Below, one piece after another: positions 29,683 to 37,699 of a stretch of DNA of 64,000 bases (the stretch's first letter is position 1; every line of letters begins with the position of its first letter). The stretch is from Streptoverticillium olivoreticuli subsp. olivoreticuli. Lineage in GTDB: Bacteria > Actinomycetota > Actinomycetes > Streptomycetales > Streptomycetaceae. The stretch lies in assembly GCF_003391135.1 (NCBI RefSeq), contig NZ_CP031455.1, positions 4,371,001 to 4,435,000 on the forward strand, given 5' to 3'. Made by a program: the position numbers and the translations under genes. The notes under the pieces are model-generated. The model did not search any database. It had not been told where the DNA came from and saw only the letters and a program-made list of their open reading frames with translations.

Positions 29683-30555
29683 CTACTGCTTGTGTTCCGC
29701 GATCGCCACGAACTCGTCCACCGTCAGCGCCTCGCCGCGCGCCTGCGGCGAAATCCCCGCGGCAACCAGCGCCGCCTCCGCCGCGGCAGCGGACCCCGCC
29801 CAGCCGGACAGAGCCGCCCGAAGCGTCTTGCGCCGCTGTGCGAACGCCGCGTCGACCACCGCGAAGACCTCTTCGCGCGTCGCCGTCGTCTCGATCGGCG
29901 ACGCGCGCCGCACCAGCGAGACGAGCCCCGAGTCGACATTCGGCGCGGGCCAGAAGACGTTGCGGCCGATGGAGCCGGCGCGCTTGACGTGGGCGTACCA
30001 GGCGGCCTTGACGGAGGGGACGCCGTAGACCTTGGAGCCGGGGGCAGCGGCGAGGCGGTCGGCGACCTCGGCCTGGACCATGACGAGGGTGCGCTCGATG
30101 CTGGGGAACCGCGCCAGCATGTGCAGCAGGACGGGGACGGCGACGTTGTACGGCAGGTTGGCGACGAGCGCGGTGGGCGCGGGGCCGGGCAGCTCGGTGA
30201 CCTGCATGGCGTCGCTGTGCACGAGTGCGAAGCGGTCGGCGCGGGCGGGCAGCCGGGCGGCGATGGTCGCCGGGAGGGCGGCGGCGAGCACGTCGTCGAT
30301 CTCCACGGCGGTGACCCGGTCGGCGGCCTCCAGCAGGGCGAGGGTCAGCGACCCGAGCCCGGGTCCGACCTCGACGACGACGTCGTCGGGCCGCACCTCG
30401 GCGGTGCGGACGATGCGCCGGACCGTGTTGGCGTCGATCACAAAGTTCTGGCCGCGCTGCTTGGTGGGGCGTACCCCCAAGGCTGCGGCCAGCTCGCGGA
30501 TGTCTGCGGGGCCGAGCAGGGCGCCGGAATCGTCTGTGCTGGGGCTGGAGCTCAC
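29683..30555 (-). CDS. rsmA: 16S rRNA dimethyladenosine transferase (KsgA)
   Basis: 290 residues. Dimethylates the two adjacent adenosines near the 3' end of 16S rRNA. N-terminal KQRGQNFVID, SAM motif VEVGPGLGSLT (61-71), catalytic NLPY (133-136), and the C-terminal helical cap with FAQRRKTLRAALSGWAG. The GTG at 30555 overlaps the rpf stop (GTGA). Confidence 0.96.
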   Translation of the reverse strand: MSSSPSTDDSGALLGPADIRELAAALGVRPTKQRGQNFVIDANTVRRIVRTAEVRPDDVVVEVGPGLGSLTLALLEAADRVTAVEIDDVLAAALPATIAARLPARADRFALVHSDAMQVTELPGPAPTALVANLPYNVAVPVLLHMLARFPSIERTLVMVQAEVADRLAAAPGSKVYGVPSVKAAWYAHVKRAGSIGRNVFWPAPNVDSGLVSLVRRASPIETTATREEVFAVVDAAFAQRRKTLRAALSGWAGSAAAAEAALVAAGISPQARGEALTVDEFVAIAEHKQ

Positions 30556-32042
30556 CCGTGAAGTTTACGGCCGCACACGGGCCACGGGCTCGCCCCCCGG
30601 GAGACGTACAGCTTCTTGGCCCGGAAGGTCTGCTCGGAGGCGGGCGCGTCCTGGGGCCGGCCGGCGCCGCCGAGTGACTGCCAGGTGTGGACGTCGAACT
30701 GGTAGAGGCCGCCGTAGGTGCCGGACGGGTCCACGGCGCCGGGCCGCCCGCCGGCCTCGCACTGGGCGAGCCCGTGCCAGTTCAGGCCCTCGGCGCCCTG
30801 GACGCCGGTGGGGCGGGGCTTGGTGCCGACCTTGACGATCTCGGTGCGGGGTTCGCGGACGGTCTCGGCGGCGATCTTCTTGGGCTTCTGCTTGACGCCG
30901 TTGACGATGCGCAGCGCGTACGTGGTGCGCTCGACGCCCTTCTCGCCGCGCTGGCTGACGACCTCGGTGCCCTTGTAGAGCGTGGGGTCCTCGTGGCGCT
31001 CGGTGTCGAAGTCGATGGGGGTCTCGCGGACCTCCTCGCTGCCGGTGATCCGCATGACGGAGATCGTCTGGCCCTCGCGGGGGAAGCTGTCGGGGTCGAC
31101 GGAGGTGGTGTCCTGGCCGTGCAGGCTGATGCCCGCCGCTTCGACGGCCTCGTGGACGGTGGCGGCGTTGGTGCGGATGGTGCGTTCGCGGCCGTCGGCC
31201 ATGAAGGTGACGGTGCGCTCGGTGCGCACGTCGAGGTCGAGGCCGTGGCGGGAGATGGGGGCGGTGCGGGCGGTGGAGAGGTACGCGCCCTCGGCCCGGA
31301 CGCCGAGCTCGCGGAGGGCGTCGTCGACGGTGCGGGCGGTGGTCCACACCTGGTGGTGCCGGCCGTCGAGGGTGAGGGCGACGGGGCGTCCGTAGCGGAC
31401 GGTGATCTCGTCGCCCGCGGCGAGGTCGTGGTGGTGCCCCGGGGTGACGGCGTCGTGTGCGCCGAGGGCGACGTGCTGGTCGGCGAGGAGCTCGTCGACG
31501 TCGTCGGCGAAGGTGTGCAGGGTGCGGGTGCTGCCCTCGACGTCCAGGCGGATGGTCTTGTCGGCCGCGACGAAGGAGGACGTGCCTCCGGCGAGGAAGG
31601 CCACGACGAGGGCCTGGGGCAGCAGGCGGCGCAGGGCGTCGGGGCGTTCGCCGGTCCGCTTGCGCCGCCCGGCGGCCCGGCGGGCGGCGGCGCGGTCGCC
31701 GCGGGGCGGCTCCGGGCCTTCGGGGCCGCCCGGGACGTCCGGATCGGCGGCGGGCCCGGCGGGTGCCTCCGGGGCCAGGGGCTGGCGGGGCAGGTGCGGC
31801 AGCTCCTGGAGGTCCTGCGGCTCGTACGGCCCGGCCTCCCGGGGCTCGGGCAGGAAGGGGTCGTAGGGGCCGGTGACCGGGGGGTCGTATATCCCGTAGT
31901 GGTCGGTGGGCTCGTCGAAGGGCCCGTACGGGGTGTAGGTCCCGTACGGCACGGCGGGCTCGTACGGGTCGTACAGGTCGAAAAGCGGTGCTTCCGCCGC
32001 ACCGCGGAGTGCGGCACGGGGGCTGCCCGGTGCATGAGTCAC
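30552..32042 (-). CDS. Resuscitation-promoting factor, RpfB type (DUF348-G5-Rpf)
   Basis: 496 residues. Residues 1-~135 are an unusual Pro/Tyr/Asp-rich cytoplasmic tail (YDPYEP, YGTYTPYGPF, YGIYDPP). One membrane span (~140-160) follows. Outside come three DUF348 repeats (~165-340; e.g. TIRTNAATVHEAVEAAGI), a G5 domain (~340-415, RETPIDFDTERHEDPTLYKG), and the C-terminal Rpf lysozyme-like domain with WHGLAQCEAGG (catalytic Glu) and YGGLYQFDVHTWQSLGG. Rpf proteins cleave peptidoglycan to wake spores or dormant cells. The GTG at 32042 follows GGGGAG. Coupled to rsmA downstream. Confidence 0.93.
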   Translation of the reverse strand: MTHAPGSPRAALRGAAEAPLFDLYDPYEPAVPYGTYTPYGPFDEPTDHYGIYDPPVTGPYDPFLPEPREAGPYEPQDLQELPHLPRQPLAPEAPAGPAADPDVPGGPEGPEPPRGDRAAARRAAGRRKRTGERPDALRRLLPQALVVAFLAGGTSSFVAADKTIRLDVEGSTRTLHTFADDVDELLADQHVALGAHDAVTPGHHHDLAAGDEITVRYGRPVALTLDGRHHQVWTTARTVDDALRELGVRAEGAYLSTARTAPISRHGLDLDVRTERTVTFMADGRERTIRTNAATVHEAVEAAGISLHGQDTTSVDPDSFPREGQTISVMRITGSEEVRETPIDFDTERHEDPTLYKGTEVVSQRGEKGVERTTYALRIVNGVKQKPKKIAAETVREPRTEIVKVGTKPRPTGVQGAEGLNWHGLAQCEAGGRPGAVDPSGTYGGLYQFDVHTWQSLGGAGRPQDAPASEQTFRAKKLYVSRGASPWPVCGRKLHG

Positions 32043-32140
32043 GCGACACTCCCCTGGGTCGAGCTATCGGCCCGGGACTGTAGCGGAGGGAGCGTCACTC
32101 TCCAAAGTCAGATTGTCACACTGTGTCGCACACTCATGCG

Positions 32141-33058
32141 TCAGTAACCGAACACCCTTGCGGTGTTCTCGGCGACCGCCGTGGCCAGGGCGTCCTCCGC
32201 GATGCCGCGGTAGCCGGCCATCGCGCGCAAAGTGACCGGAATGAGGTACGGCGCATTGGGCCGTCCGCGATACGGCATCGGGGTCAGGAACGGCGCGTCG
32301 GTCTCCACCAGGATCCGGTCGAGGGGGGCCACGGCGAGTGCGTCGCGCAGGTGCTGGGCGTTCTTGAAGGTGACGTTCCCGGCGAACGACAGGTAGTAGC
32401 CCGCCTCGGCGCAGACCTTGGCCATCTCGGCGTCGCCGGAGTAGCAGTGGAAGACGACCGTCCCGGGCGCGCCCTCCTCCTCGAGGACCCGCAGGACGTC
32501 GGCGTGGGCCTCGCGGTCGTGGATGACCAGGGCCTTGCCGTGGCGCTTGGCGATGTCGATGTGGCGGCGGAAGGAGCGCTCCTGGGCGGCCATGCCCTCC
32601 GGGCCGGTGCGGAAGTAGTCGAGGCCGGTCTCGCCCACGCCGCGGACGTGCGGCAGCGCGGCCAGCGCGTCTATGCGCTCCAGGGCCGCGTCCAGGGCGG
32701 CGTCGCCACCGGGCTCGCGGGCGCCCTGCCGGGACCAGCCGTCGGGGTCGCCGAGCACGATGCGGGGGGCTTCGTTGGGGTGCAGGGCCACCGCGGCCCA
32801 GACGGCGTCATGAGCGGCGGCGGTCTCGGCCGCCCACGTGGAGCCCGCCACGTCGCAGCCCACCTGGATCACCGTGGTCACACCGACGGACGCGGCCTTC
32901 GCCAAGGCGTCCTCGACGGAGTCGCCCTGCATGTCCAGATGGGTGTGGGAGTCGGCCACGGGCACCGCCAGCGGCTCCGGGAGCGGCGGAGGGACGTCCT
33001 TGTCGTTCTGGTTCCGCTTGCCGCCGGAGTTGCCGCTGTTCGATGCTGTCGCCGCCAT
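32141..33058 (-). CDS. tatD: TatD-family metal-dependent DNase
   Basis: 305 residues. Amidohydrolase-fold nuclease: DSHTHLD (His38/His40 metal ligands), GETGLDYFR, VIHDREAHADV, FHCYSG and ETDAPFLTP. A ~30-residue Asn/Gly/Lys-rich N-terminal tail precedes the domain. TatD enzymes have 3'-5' DNase activity in DNA quality control and cell death. Gene order tatD-rpf-rsmA-ispE is the actinobacterial norm. Confidence 0.93.
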   Translation of the reverse strand: MAATASNSGNSGGKRNQNDKDVPPPLPEPLAVPVADSHTHLDMQGDSVEDALAKAASVGVTTVIQVGCDVAGSTWAAETAAAHDAVWAAVALHPNEAPRIVLGDPDGWSRQGAREPGGDAALDAALERIDALAALPHVRGVGETGLDYFRTGPEGMAAQERSFRRHIDIAKRHGKALVIHDREAHADVLRVLEEEGAPGTVVFHCYSGDAEMAKVCAEAGYYLSFAGNVTFKNAQHLRDALAVAPLDRILVETDAPFLTPMPYRGRPNAPYLIPVTLRAMAGYRGIAEDALATAVAENTARVFGY

Positions 33059-33091
33059 GCACGCGATTCTAGAGATCGCGGCGGACCGGGC

Positions 33092-33544
33092 TCACTTCCG
33101 GTGGTGGAAGGGGTGCAGCAGGTCCGACAGGTGCCAGTGGTGCTCGGCGTGCTCCGGGGTCTCGTCGCCGGGCTCGGCGGGCGCGGCCGCGGGGGCCTTG
33201 GCGGTGACGGGCACGGCCGAGTTGGCGGGCCGGTGCAGCACCTCGGCGATCTGGGAGACCCGGCCGGACCGCATGATGCGCACGACGTGCTCGCCGCAGT
33301 TCTCGCAGGTGGGGTTGGTCAGCGGGGACGGCACGCGCTGCCCGTCCGCGTAATAGATCACGAAGGGCCGACCGTCGGCGTCCGTGTGGTGCTGGATCTC
33401 GTACGACTGCTCCCAGCCGTGTCCGCAGCGCATGCACGCGAAGGCGTACGACTCGTGCGCGGGCTCGGATGTGCCCTCCGCGGGCACCGGGGGCCGGGTG
33501 GCTATCGGCCGGACACCGCTCGAGGTTCCTGCGATCTCGCTCAT
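33092..33544 (-). CDS. Zinc-ribbon protein of unknown function
   Basis: 150 residues. Two Cys pairs, CMRC (37-40) and CENC (80-83), form a likely zinc ribbon. Between them lies GWEQSYEIQHHTDADG and the strand FVIYYADGQRVPS. The C-terminus is Ala/Pro-rich and ends in a His-rich stretch (HAEHHWHLSDLLHPFHHRK) that could also bind metal. It lies 33 bp upstream of tatD, probably cotranscribed. The ATG at 33544 has AGGAG at 5-6 nt, directly behind a hairpin. I do not recognise a function. Confidence 0.8.
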   Translation of the reverse strand: MSEIAGTSSGVRPIATRPPVPAEGTSEPAHESYAFACMRCGHGWEQSYEIQHHTDADGRPFVIYYADGQRVPSPLTNPTCENCGEHVVRIMRSGRVSQIAEVLHRPANSAVPVTAKAPAAAPAEPGDETPEHAEHHWHLSDLLHPFHHRK

Positions 33545-33554
33545 GGCAGCTCCT

Positions 33555-33571
33555 CTTGTCCTGAGGACAAG
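33555..33571 (-). promoter_or_regulatory. Hairpin/operator abutting the Shine-Dalgarno of the zinc-ribbon gene
   Basis: CTTGTCC (33555-33561), TGA, GGACAAG (33565-33571): a perfect 7-bp inverted repeat with a 3-nt centre. In the mRNA the stem ends exactly where the AGGAG ribosome site begins. It could be a repressor site or an RNA element controlling translation. Confidence 0.45.
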
Positions 33572-33705
33572 TCTCTCCGGGATCGGACGTCCCACGTACA
33601 GGGAACGCCCTTCCCGGCGAAGACGCACCAGGCCTGTCCCGAATTGGGGCAAACTTGGCGGCGCACTGTCCAAAGTGCCTGGCAGCGAGGCCTAAGCTTT
33701 GCTTT

Positions 33706-34584
33706 TCACGATAGCCCTTTACCCTCTGATGGGCCCTGCTGGGCGGCGTTTTTTGCCGCTACGACGGCATCGAACACATCTCTTTTGGGTAGGCCTGCTT
33801 CCGCGGCCACGGCCGCGATGGCTTCCTTGCGGCGCTCCCCCGCCTCCTCCCGCACCCGCACCCTGCGCACGAGCTCGGTGGCGTCCAGATCCTGCGGGCC
33901 GGGCTCGGCAGCGCCCTCCACCACGATGGTGATCTCGCCGCGCACGCCCTCGGCCGCCCAGGCGGCCAGCTCCTTCAGGGGGCCGCGCTTGACCTCTTCG
34001 TAGGTCTTGGTCAGCTCGCGGCAGACCGCGGCCCGGCGGTCCGCGCCCAGCACCTCGGCCATGGCGGCGAGGGTGTCGTCCAGCCGGTGCGGCGCCTCGA
34101 AGTAGACCAGCGTCCGGCGCTCGTCCGCGACCTCGCGCAGACGGCCGAGCCGCTCGCCCGCCTTGCGGGGCAGGAACCCCTCGAAGCAGAACCGGTCCAC
34201 CGGCAGGCCGCTCACCGCGAGCGCCGTCAGCACCGCGGAGGGGCCCGGCACGGCCGTGACCTTGATGTCCTTCTCCACGGCGGCGGCGACCAGGCGGTAG
34301 CCGGGGTCGGAGACGGAGGGCATGCCCGCGTCGGTGACCAGCAGCACCCGCGCGCCACCGACCAGCGCCTCGACGAGCTCGGGCGTACGGGCCGACTCGT
34401 TGCCCTCGAAGTACGACACCACCCGGCCGGTGGTGTGCACGCCGAGCGCCTGGGTGAGACGGCGCAGCCGCCGGGTGTCCTCGGCGGCGATCACCTCGGC
34501 GGCGGCGAGCTCTGTGGCGAGCCGGGGAGGTGCGTCCGCGACGTCACCGATGGGGGTACCTGCGAGTACGAGCGTTCCGGTCAC
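33706..34584 (-). CDS. rsmI: 16S rRNA 2'-O-ribose C1402 methyltransferase
   Basis: 292 residues, tetrapyrrole-methylase (SPOUT-unrelated class III) fold. LAGTPIGDVADAP at the N-terminus, AAEDTRRLRRL, VSYFEGNE, VTDAGMPSVSDPGYRLV, and VPGPSAVLTALAVSGLP are all diagnostic. The C-terminal basic segment (ERRKEAIAAVAAEAGLPKRDVFDAV) is also typical. Only the start at 34584 (ATG) gives the family N-terminus. Confidence 0.95.
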   Translation of the reverse strand: MTGTLVLAGTPIGDVADAPPRLATELAAAEVIAAEDTRRLRRLTQALGVHTTGRVVSYFEGNESARTPELVEALVGGARVLLVTDAGMPSVSDPGYRLVAAAVEKDIKVTAVPGPSAVLTALAVSGLPVDRFCFEGFLPRKAGERLGRLREVADERRTLVYFEAPHRLDDTLAAMAEVLGADRRAAVCRELTKTYEEVKRGPLKELAAWAAEGVRGEITIVVEGAAEPGPQDLDATELVRRVRVREEAGERRKEAIAAVAAEAGLPKRDVFDAVVAAKNAAQQGPSEGKGLS

Positions 34585-34654
34585 TGCTCCATCCTCTCAG
34601 GGTCGCGGCCGCGTCTCGTCCTCCCGCCGGACGGGGGTTGTTCCGGGGCGCCCG

Positions 34655-34746
34655 AGAGGAGCTCCGCCCCGGACCCCGGCCGCGGGCCGGTCCGCCGCCT
34701 GCGGCGGGAGCGCCCTTCGGGCGCGTCCTCAATCGCCGGACGGGCT
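34655..34746. repeat. Intergenic hairpin repeat, copy 5 (left half, AATC variant)
   Basis: CGCCGCCTGCGGCGGGAGCG module, a CGCCCTTCGGGCG mini-hairpin and the left core arm GTCCTCAATCGCCGGACGG (from 34725). The expected right arm has decayed; only a CAGCCCG fragment near 34762 remains. Sits between the EamA transporter and rsmI. Confidence 0.75.
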
Positions 34747-34781
34747 GGAACTCTCGAACCGCAGCCCGTTCAACCCGCCCG

Positions 34782-35633
34782 TCACCCCGTGAGCATCAAG
34801 CCGATGCCAACCACCATCAAGCCCGCCGCGGCGATCCGCGGGCCTCCGAAGCGTTCCTTCAGGACCACCGCGCCGATCGCCGCGCCCACGATGATCGAGG
34901 ACTCGCGGAGGGCGGCGATGGGGGCGAGCTCCGCGCGGGTCTGGGCCCAGAGCACCAGGCCGTACGCGAAGACGGACAGCAGGCCGCCCAGCAACCCCCG
35001 TACCGCGTAAGGGCGGAGCGCGGTGGGCAGGTCCCGGCGGACGGACAGCGCGTACGCGGGGATCGCGAGCCCTTCGAGGATCATCAGCCAGGCGATGTAG
35101 CCCAGCGGCGAGCCGGACGCGCGGACGCCGAGGCCGTCGACGACCGTGTACGAGGCGATCGCGAGGCCCGTGGCGAGCGCCGCGGTGATCGCCGGCCAGT
35201 GCGGTCTCGTACTCGTACCGCTGCCGCGGATGCCCCACAGGGCGACGCCGACCAGACCGGCCGAGGCGACGGCGACCCCGGCGAGCTGCCATCCGTTCGG
35301 CACCTCGCCGGCGAAGGCGGCCGCGAGCACGGTGACGGCGAGCGGCGCGCTGCCGCGGGCGATCGGGTACATCTGGCCGAAGTCGCCGAGCGTGAAGGAC
35401 CGCATGAGAAGCAGTTGATAGACGACGTGCAGCACGGCCGAGGCGGCGAGGTACGGCCACGCGCCCCCGGCGGGCGCCGGTGCGAACGGCAGCAGGACGA
35501 GCCCGCAGACCGCACCACCGCCGCCCACGAGCGTGAAGGCGAGCAACTGGTCCCTGATGCCGTGGGCGATGGCGTTCCAACTGGCGTGGGTGACAGCGGC
35601 GATGAGGACGGCGGCTGCGACGACCGGGGTCAT
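34782..35633 (-). CDS. EamA/DMT-family transporter
   Basis: 283 residues with about ten hydrophobic helices in two EamA repeats (N-terminal half ~1-135, C-terminal ~146-280). ASWNAIAHGIRDQ, YQLLLMRSFTLGDFGQMYPIARGSAPL and ELAPIAALRESSIIVGAAIGAVVLKERF are typical. These permeases export or import small metabolites. The substrate is unknown. No linked genes suggest one. Confidence 0.9.
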   Translation of the reverse strand: MTPVVAAAVLIAAVTHASWNAIAHGIRDQLLAFTLVGGGGAVCGLVLLPFAPAPAGGAWPYLAASAVLHVVYQLLLMRSFTLGDFGQMYPIARGSAPLAVTVLAAAFAGEVPNGWQLAGVAVASAGLVGVALWGIRGSGTSTRPHWPAITAALATGLAIASYTVVDGLGVRASGSPLGYIAWLMILEGLAIPAYALSVRRDLPTALRPYAVRGLLGGLLSVFAYGLVLWAQTRAELAPIAALRESSIIVGAAIGAVVLKERFGGPRIAAAGLMVVGIGLMLTG

Positions 35634-35724
35634 GCGGGCGTGTTGGACGGGGGGTTCATGGTGGTGACGTTAGCGGCGCGTGTTGGGGCGGCGCTGTTGT
35701 ACGGGTCACCCTTCGGGTGCGGAT

Positions 35725-35905
35725 CCGTTGCCGCCTGCGGCGGCTTTTTCCCCAGCCCCGCCCCTTCCCGAAACTGGGGGCTCCGCCCCCAGACCCCCGG
35801 GGGTGCGCAAATCCAGCCCGTGGGGGCACCTCCCAGCGGTAGCTGGGGGAGATTGAGGACGCGCCCGCAGGGCGCTCCGCCGCAGGCGCAACAAACCCGC
35901 ACCCG
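35725..35905. repeat. Intergenic hairpin repeat, copy 6 (rearranged core)
   Basis: Starts with the CCGCCTGCGGCGG and CCCGCCCCTTCCCGAAACTGGGG modules and a GGGGGCTCCGCCCCC hairpin. The core keeps CCAGCCCG (35814-35821) and ATTGAGGACGCG (35852-35863), but the middle is replaced by a segment that forms its own CTCCCAGC...GCTGGGGGAG hairpin. Fills the 302-bp gap 35634-35935, where I see no gene. Confidence 0.75.
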
Positions 35906-35935
35906 ACAGGCGAACCGCACCCAGCGGAAAGCGCC

Positions 35936-37552
35936 TCACCCAGCCCGAAGCACCGCCGCCACGATCGGCCCCGCCGAGTCGCCCCCGTGCCCGCCCTGCG
36001 GGACGACCGCAGCTGCCGCCACATCACCTCGATAAGCCGTGAACCACCCATTCGGCTTGGCCTGGTTGTCGATTTCCGCCGAGCCCGTCTTCGCGCCGAT
36101 GTCGCCGCCGAGGCCGGACATCGCCCGGCTCGCCGTGCCGGAGACGGCGGTGAGCCGCATCATCGAGCGCAGCTGCTGGGCGACCGCGGCGGGCAGCGGG
36201 CGGGACGCCTCCGCGAGCTTGCGGTTGTCGAGGGAGGGGGCGACGACGTAGGGCTGGTGGAAGGTCCCGGCGCGTACGGTCGCGGCGACGGAGGCCATGT
36301 TCAGGGGCGACATCTGGACCCGGCCCTGGCCGATCATCGCGGCGGCCTTGCCGGAGTCGGCGTCGGCGGGGACGCTGCCGTCGAAGGTCGGGAGGCCGGT
36401 CTTCCACTCCTGGCCGATGCCGAAGACGTCCCTGGCCTCGGCGGTGAGCGCGCCGTCGGGGACCTCACCGGCGAGGGAGACGAAGGCGGTGTTGCAGGAG
36501 GCGGCGAAGTCCTGGGCGAAGGTGGCGCCGGTGTTCTCGCTCTCCTCGACGTTGTGGAACCTCATGCCGTAGGTGGCGTACTTCGGGCACGGCACCGGCT
36601 TGTTCAAGCTCGCCCTGCCCTGCTCCAGGAGCATCGCCGAGGTGACGATCTTCATCGTGGAGCCGGGCGGGGTCTGGCCCATGAGCGCGGCGTTGAACTC
36701 GGTCTTCCTGGAGTTGGCGATGGCCAGGATCTCGCCGGTGCTGGGCTTCACGGCGACGACGGAGGCGTCGGCCTGCCGGTCGACGGCGGCCTCGGCGGCG
36801 CGCTGCACGCCCGCGTCCAGCGTGGTGCGCAGCTGCGCGGGCCTGCCCTTGGAGACGACATGGAGGGTCCTCGGCGCCTTGCCGGGGCTCGCGGGGTCCA
36901 CGGCCCGCACCTCGACGCCCGGTTCGCCGCCGGCCATCAGCCCGTAGCGCTTGCGCAGCTCCGGCAGTACGGACGCGAGCGAGGGGTGGTCCTTGGCGTC
37001 GAGCGCCGTGCCGTCGCGGTCGACCGCGGTGATCTGCGGGGCGTCGCTCACTTCCGTGGCGAGCGATTCCCCGCGGCCGAGCTGCGGGTGGACGACGGTG
37101 GGCTGCCAGTCGACGAGGACGTGCCCGGTGGACTTGCCGCGGACGACACCGAGGGAGGATTCGTAGGTCCAGGTGTCGCGCTGCTTGCCGTGGACGACCT
37201 CGGCGGTGACGGAGAACGGCACCTTGGCGCCCGTCGCGGTGCCGGGCCTGAGGCTGACCTTCTCGACGTGCGCGCTCTCGCGGTAGCCGGTGAGGGCGGT
37301 GGTGGCCGCCTCGACGTTGTCGGTCAGGGCCGCGGCCTTCTGCGTGTCGCCCGACTCCCATGCCGCGAGGAAGTCGCGCGCGGTTCTGTCGACCTCGGAG
37401 TCCGTGGGCGGCCCGGTCTTCACGGGCGCCGCCTCGGCCTGACTGCCGGACGTGTCCGTGACCGCGCTCACGACGTTGTACGCGCCGAGCCCCGCGGCCC
37501 CCGCCAGTGCCGCGGCCACGACCCCTACCGCGACCTTCGCTCCCTTGTGCAT
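35936..37552 (-). CDS. Class B penicillin-binding protein (transpeptidase) with NTF2-like domain
   Basis: 538 residues. Signal anchor at ~6-27, NTF2-like MecA-N domain (~50-155), dimerisation region, then the transpeptidase domain with all three motifs: S298TMK, S352CN and K488TGS. PGSTMKIVTSAMLLEQG is typical of monofunctional PBPs. It crosslinks peptidoglycan outside the membrane. It lacks PASTA repeats. It lies downstream of the protein mannosyltransferase gene on the same strand, with a large AT-rich palindrome 30 bp before its start. Confidence 0.94.
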   Translation of the reverse strand: MHKGAKVAVGVVAAALAGAAGLGAYNVVSAVTDTSGSQAEAAPVKTGPPTDSEVDRTARDFLAAWESGDTQKAAALTDNVEAATTALTGYRESAHVEKVSLRPGTATGAKVPFSVTAEVVHGKQRDTWTYESSLGVVRGKSTGHVLVDWQPTVVHPQLGRGESLATEVSDAPQITAVDRDGTALDAKDHPSLASVLPELRKRYGLMAGGEPGVEVRAVDPASPGKAPRTLHVVSKGRPAQLRTTLDAGVQRAAEAAVDRQADASVVAVKPSTGEILAIANSRKTEFNAALMGQTPPGSTMKIVTSAMLLEQGRASLNKPVPCPKYATYGMRFHNVEESENTGATFAQDFAASCNTAFVSLAGEVPDGALTAEARDVFGIGQEWKTGLPTFDGSVPADADSGKAAAMIGQGRVQMSPLNMASVAATVRAGTFHQPYVVAPSLDNRKLAEASRPLPAAVAQQLRSMMRLTAVSGTASRAMSGLGGDIGAKTGSAEIDNQAKPNGWFTAYRGDVAAAAVVPQGGHGGDSAGPIVAAVLRAG

Positions 37553-37573
37553 GTCCCAGCCCCCTACAGGTCC

Positions 37574-37613
37574 CCACCCAGGTTTTAATCAGATGATTAA
37601 AACCTCTGGGTGG
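37574..37613. promoter_or_regulatory. Large AT-rich palindrome upstream of the PBP gene
   Basis: Inner perfect repeat GTTTTAATCA (37582-37591), GA, TGATTAAAAC (37594-37603). Outer arms CCACCCA (37574-37580) and TGGGTGG (37607-37613) extend the stem past a small bulge. A 20-bp block with 80% A+T is exceptional in this sequence. Either a repressor operator in the PBP promoter or leader, or a terminator for pmt (87 bp after its stop). Confidence 0.6.
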
Positions 37614-37699
37614 CGACTTTACGGGACAGCGGTGACAGCCGGGCCCGGATGGCCGGAATCCACCGGTCCGGAGCTGACTGGGCGTCACTTGTGGTGTCG

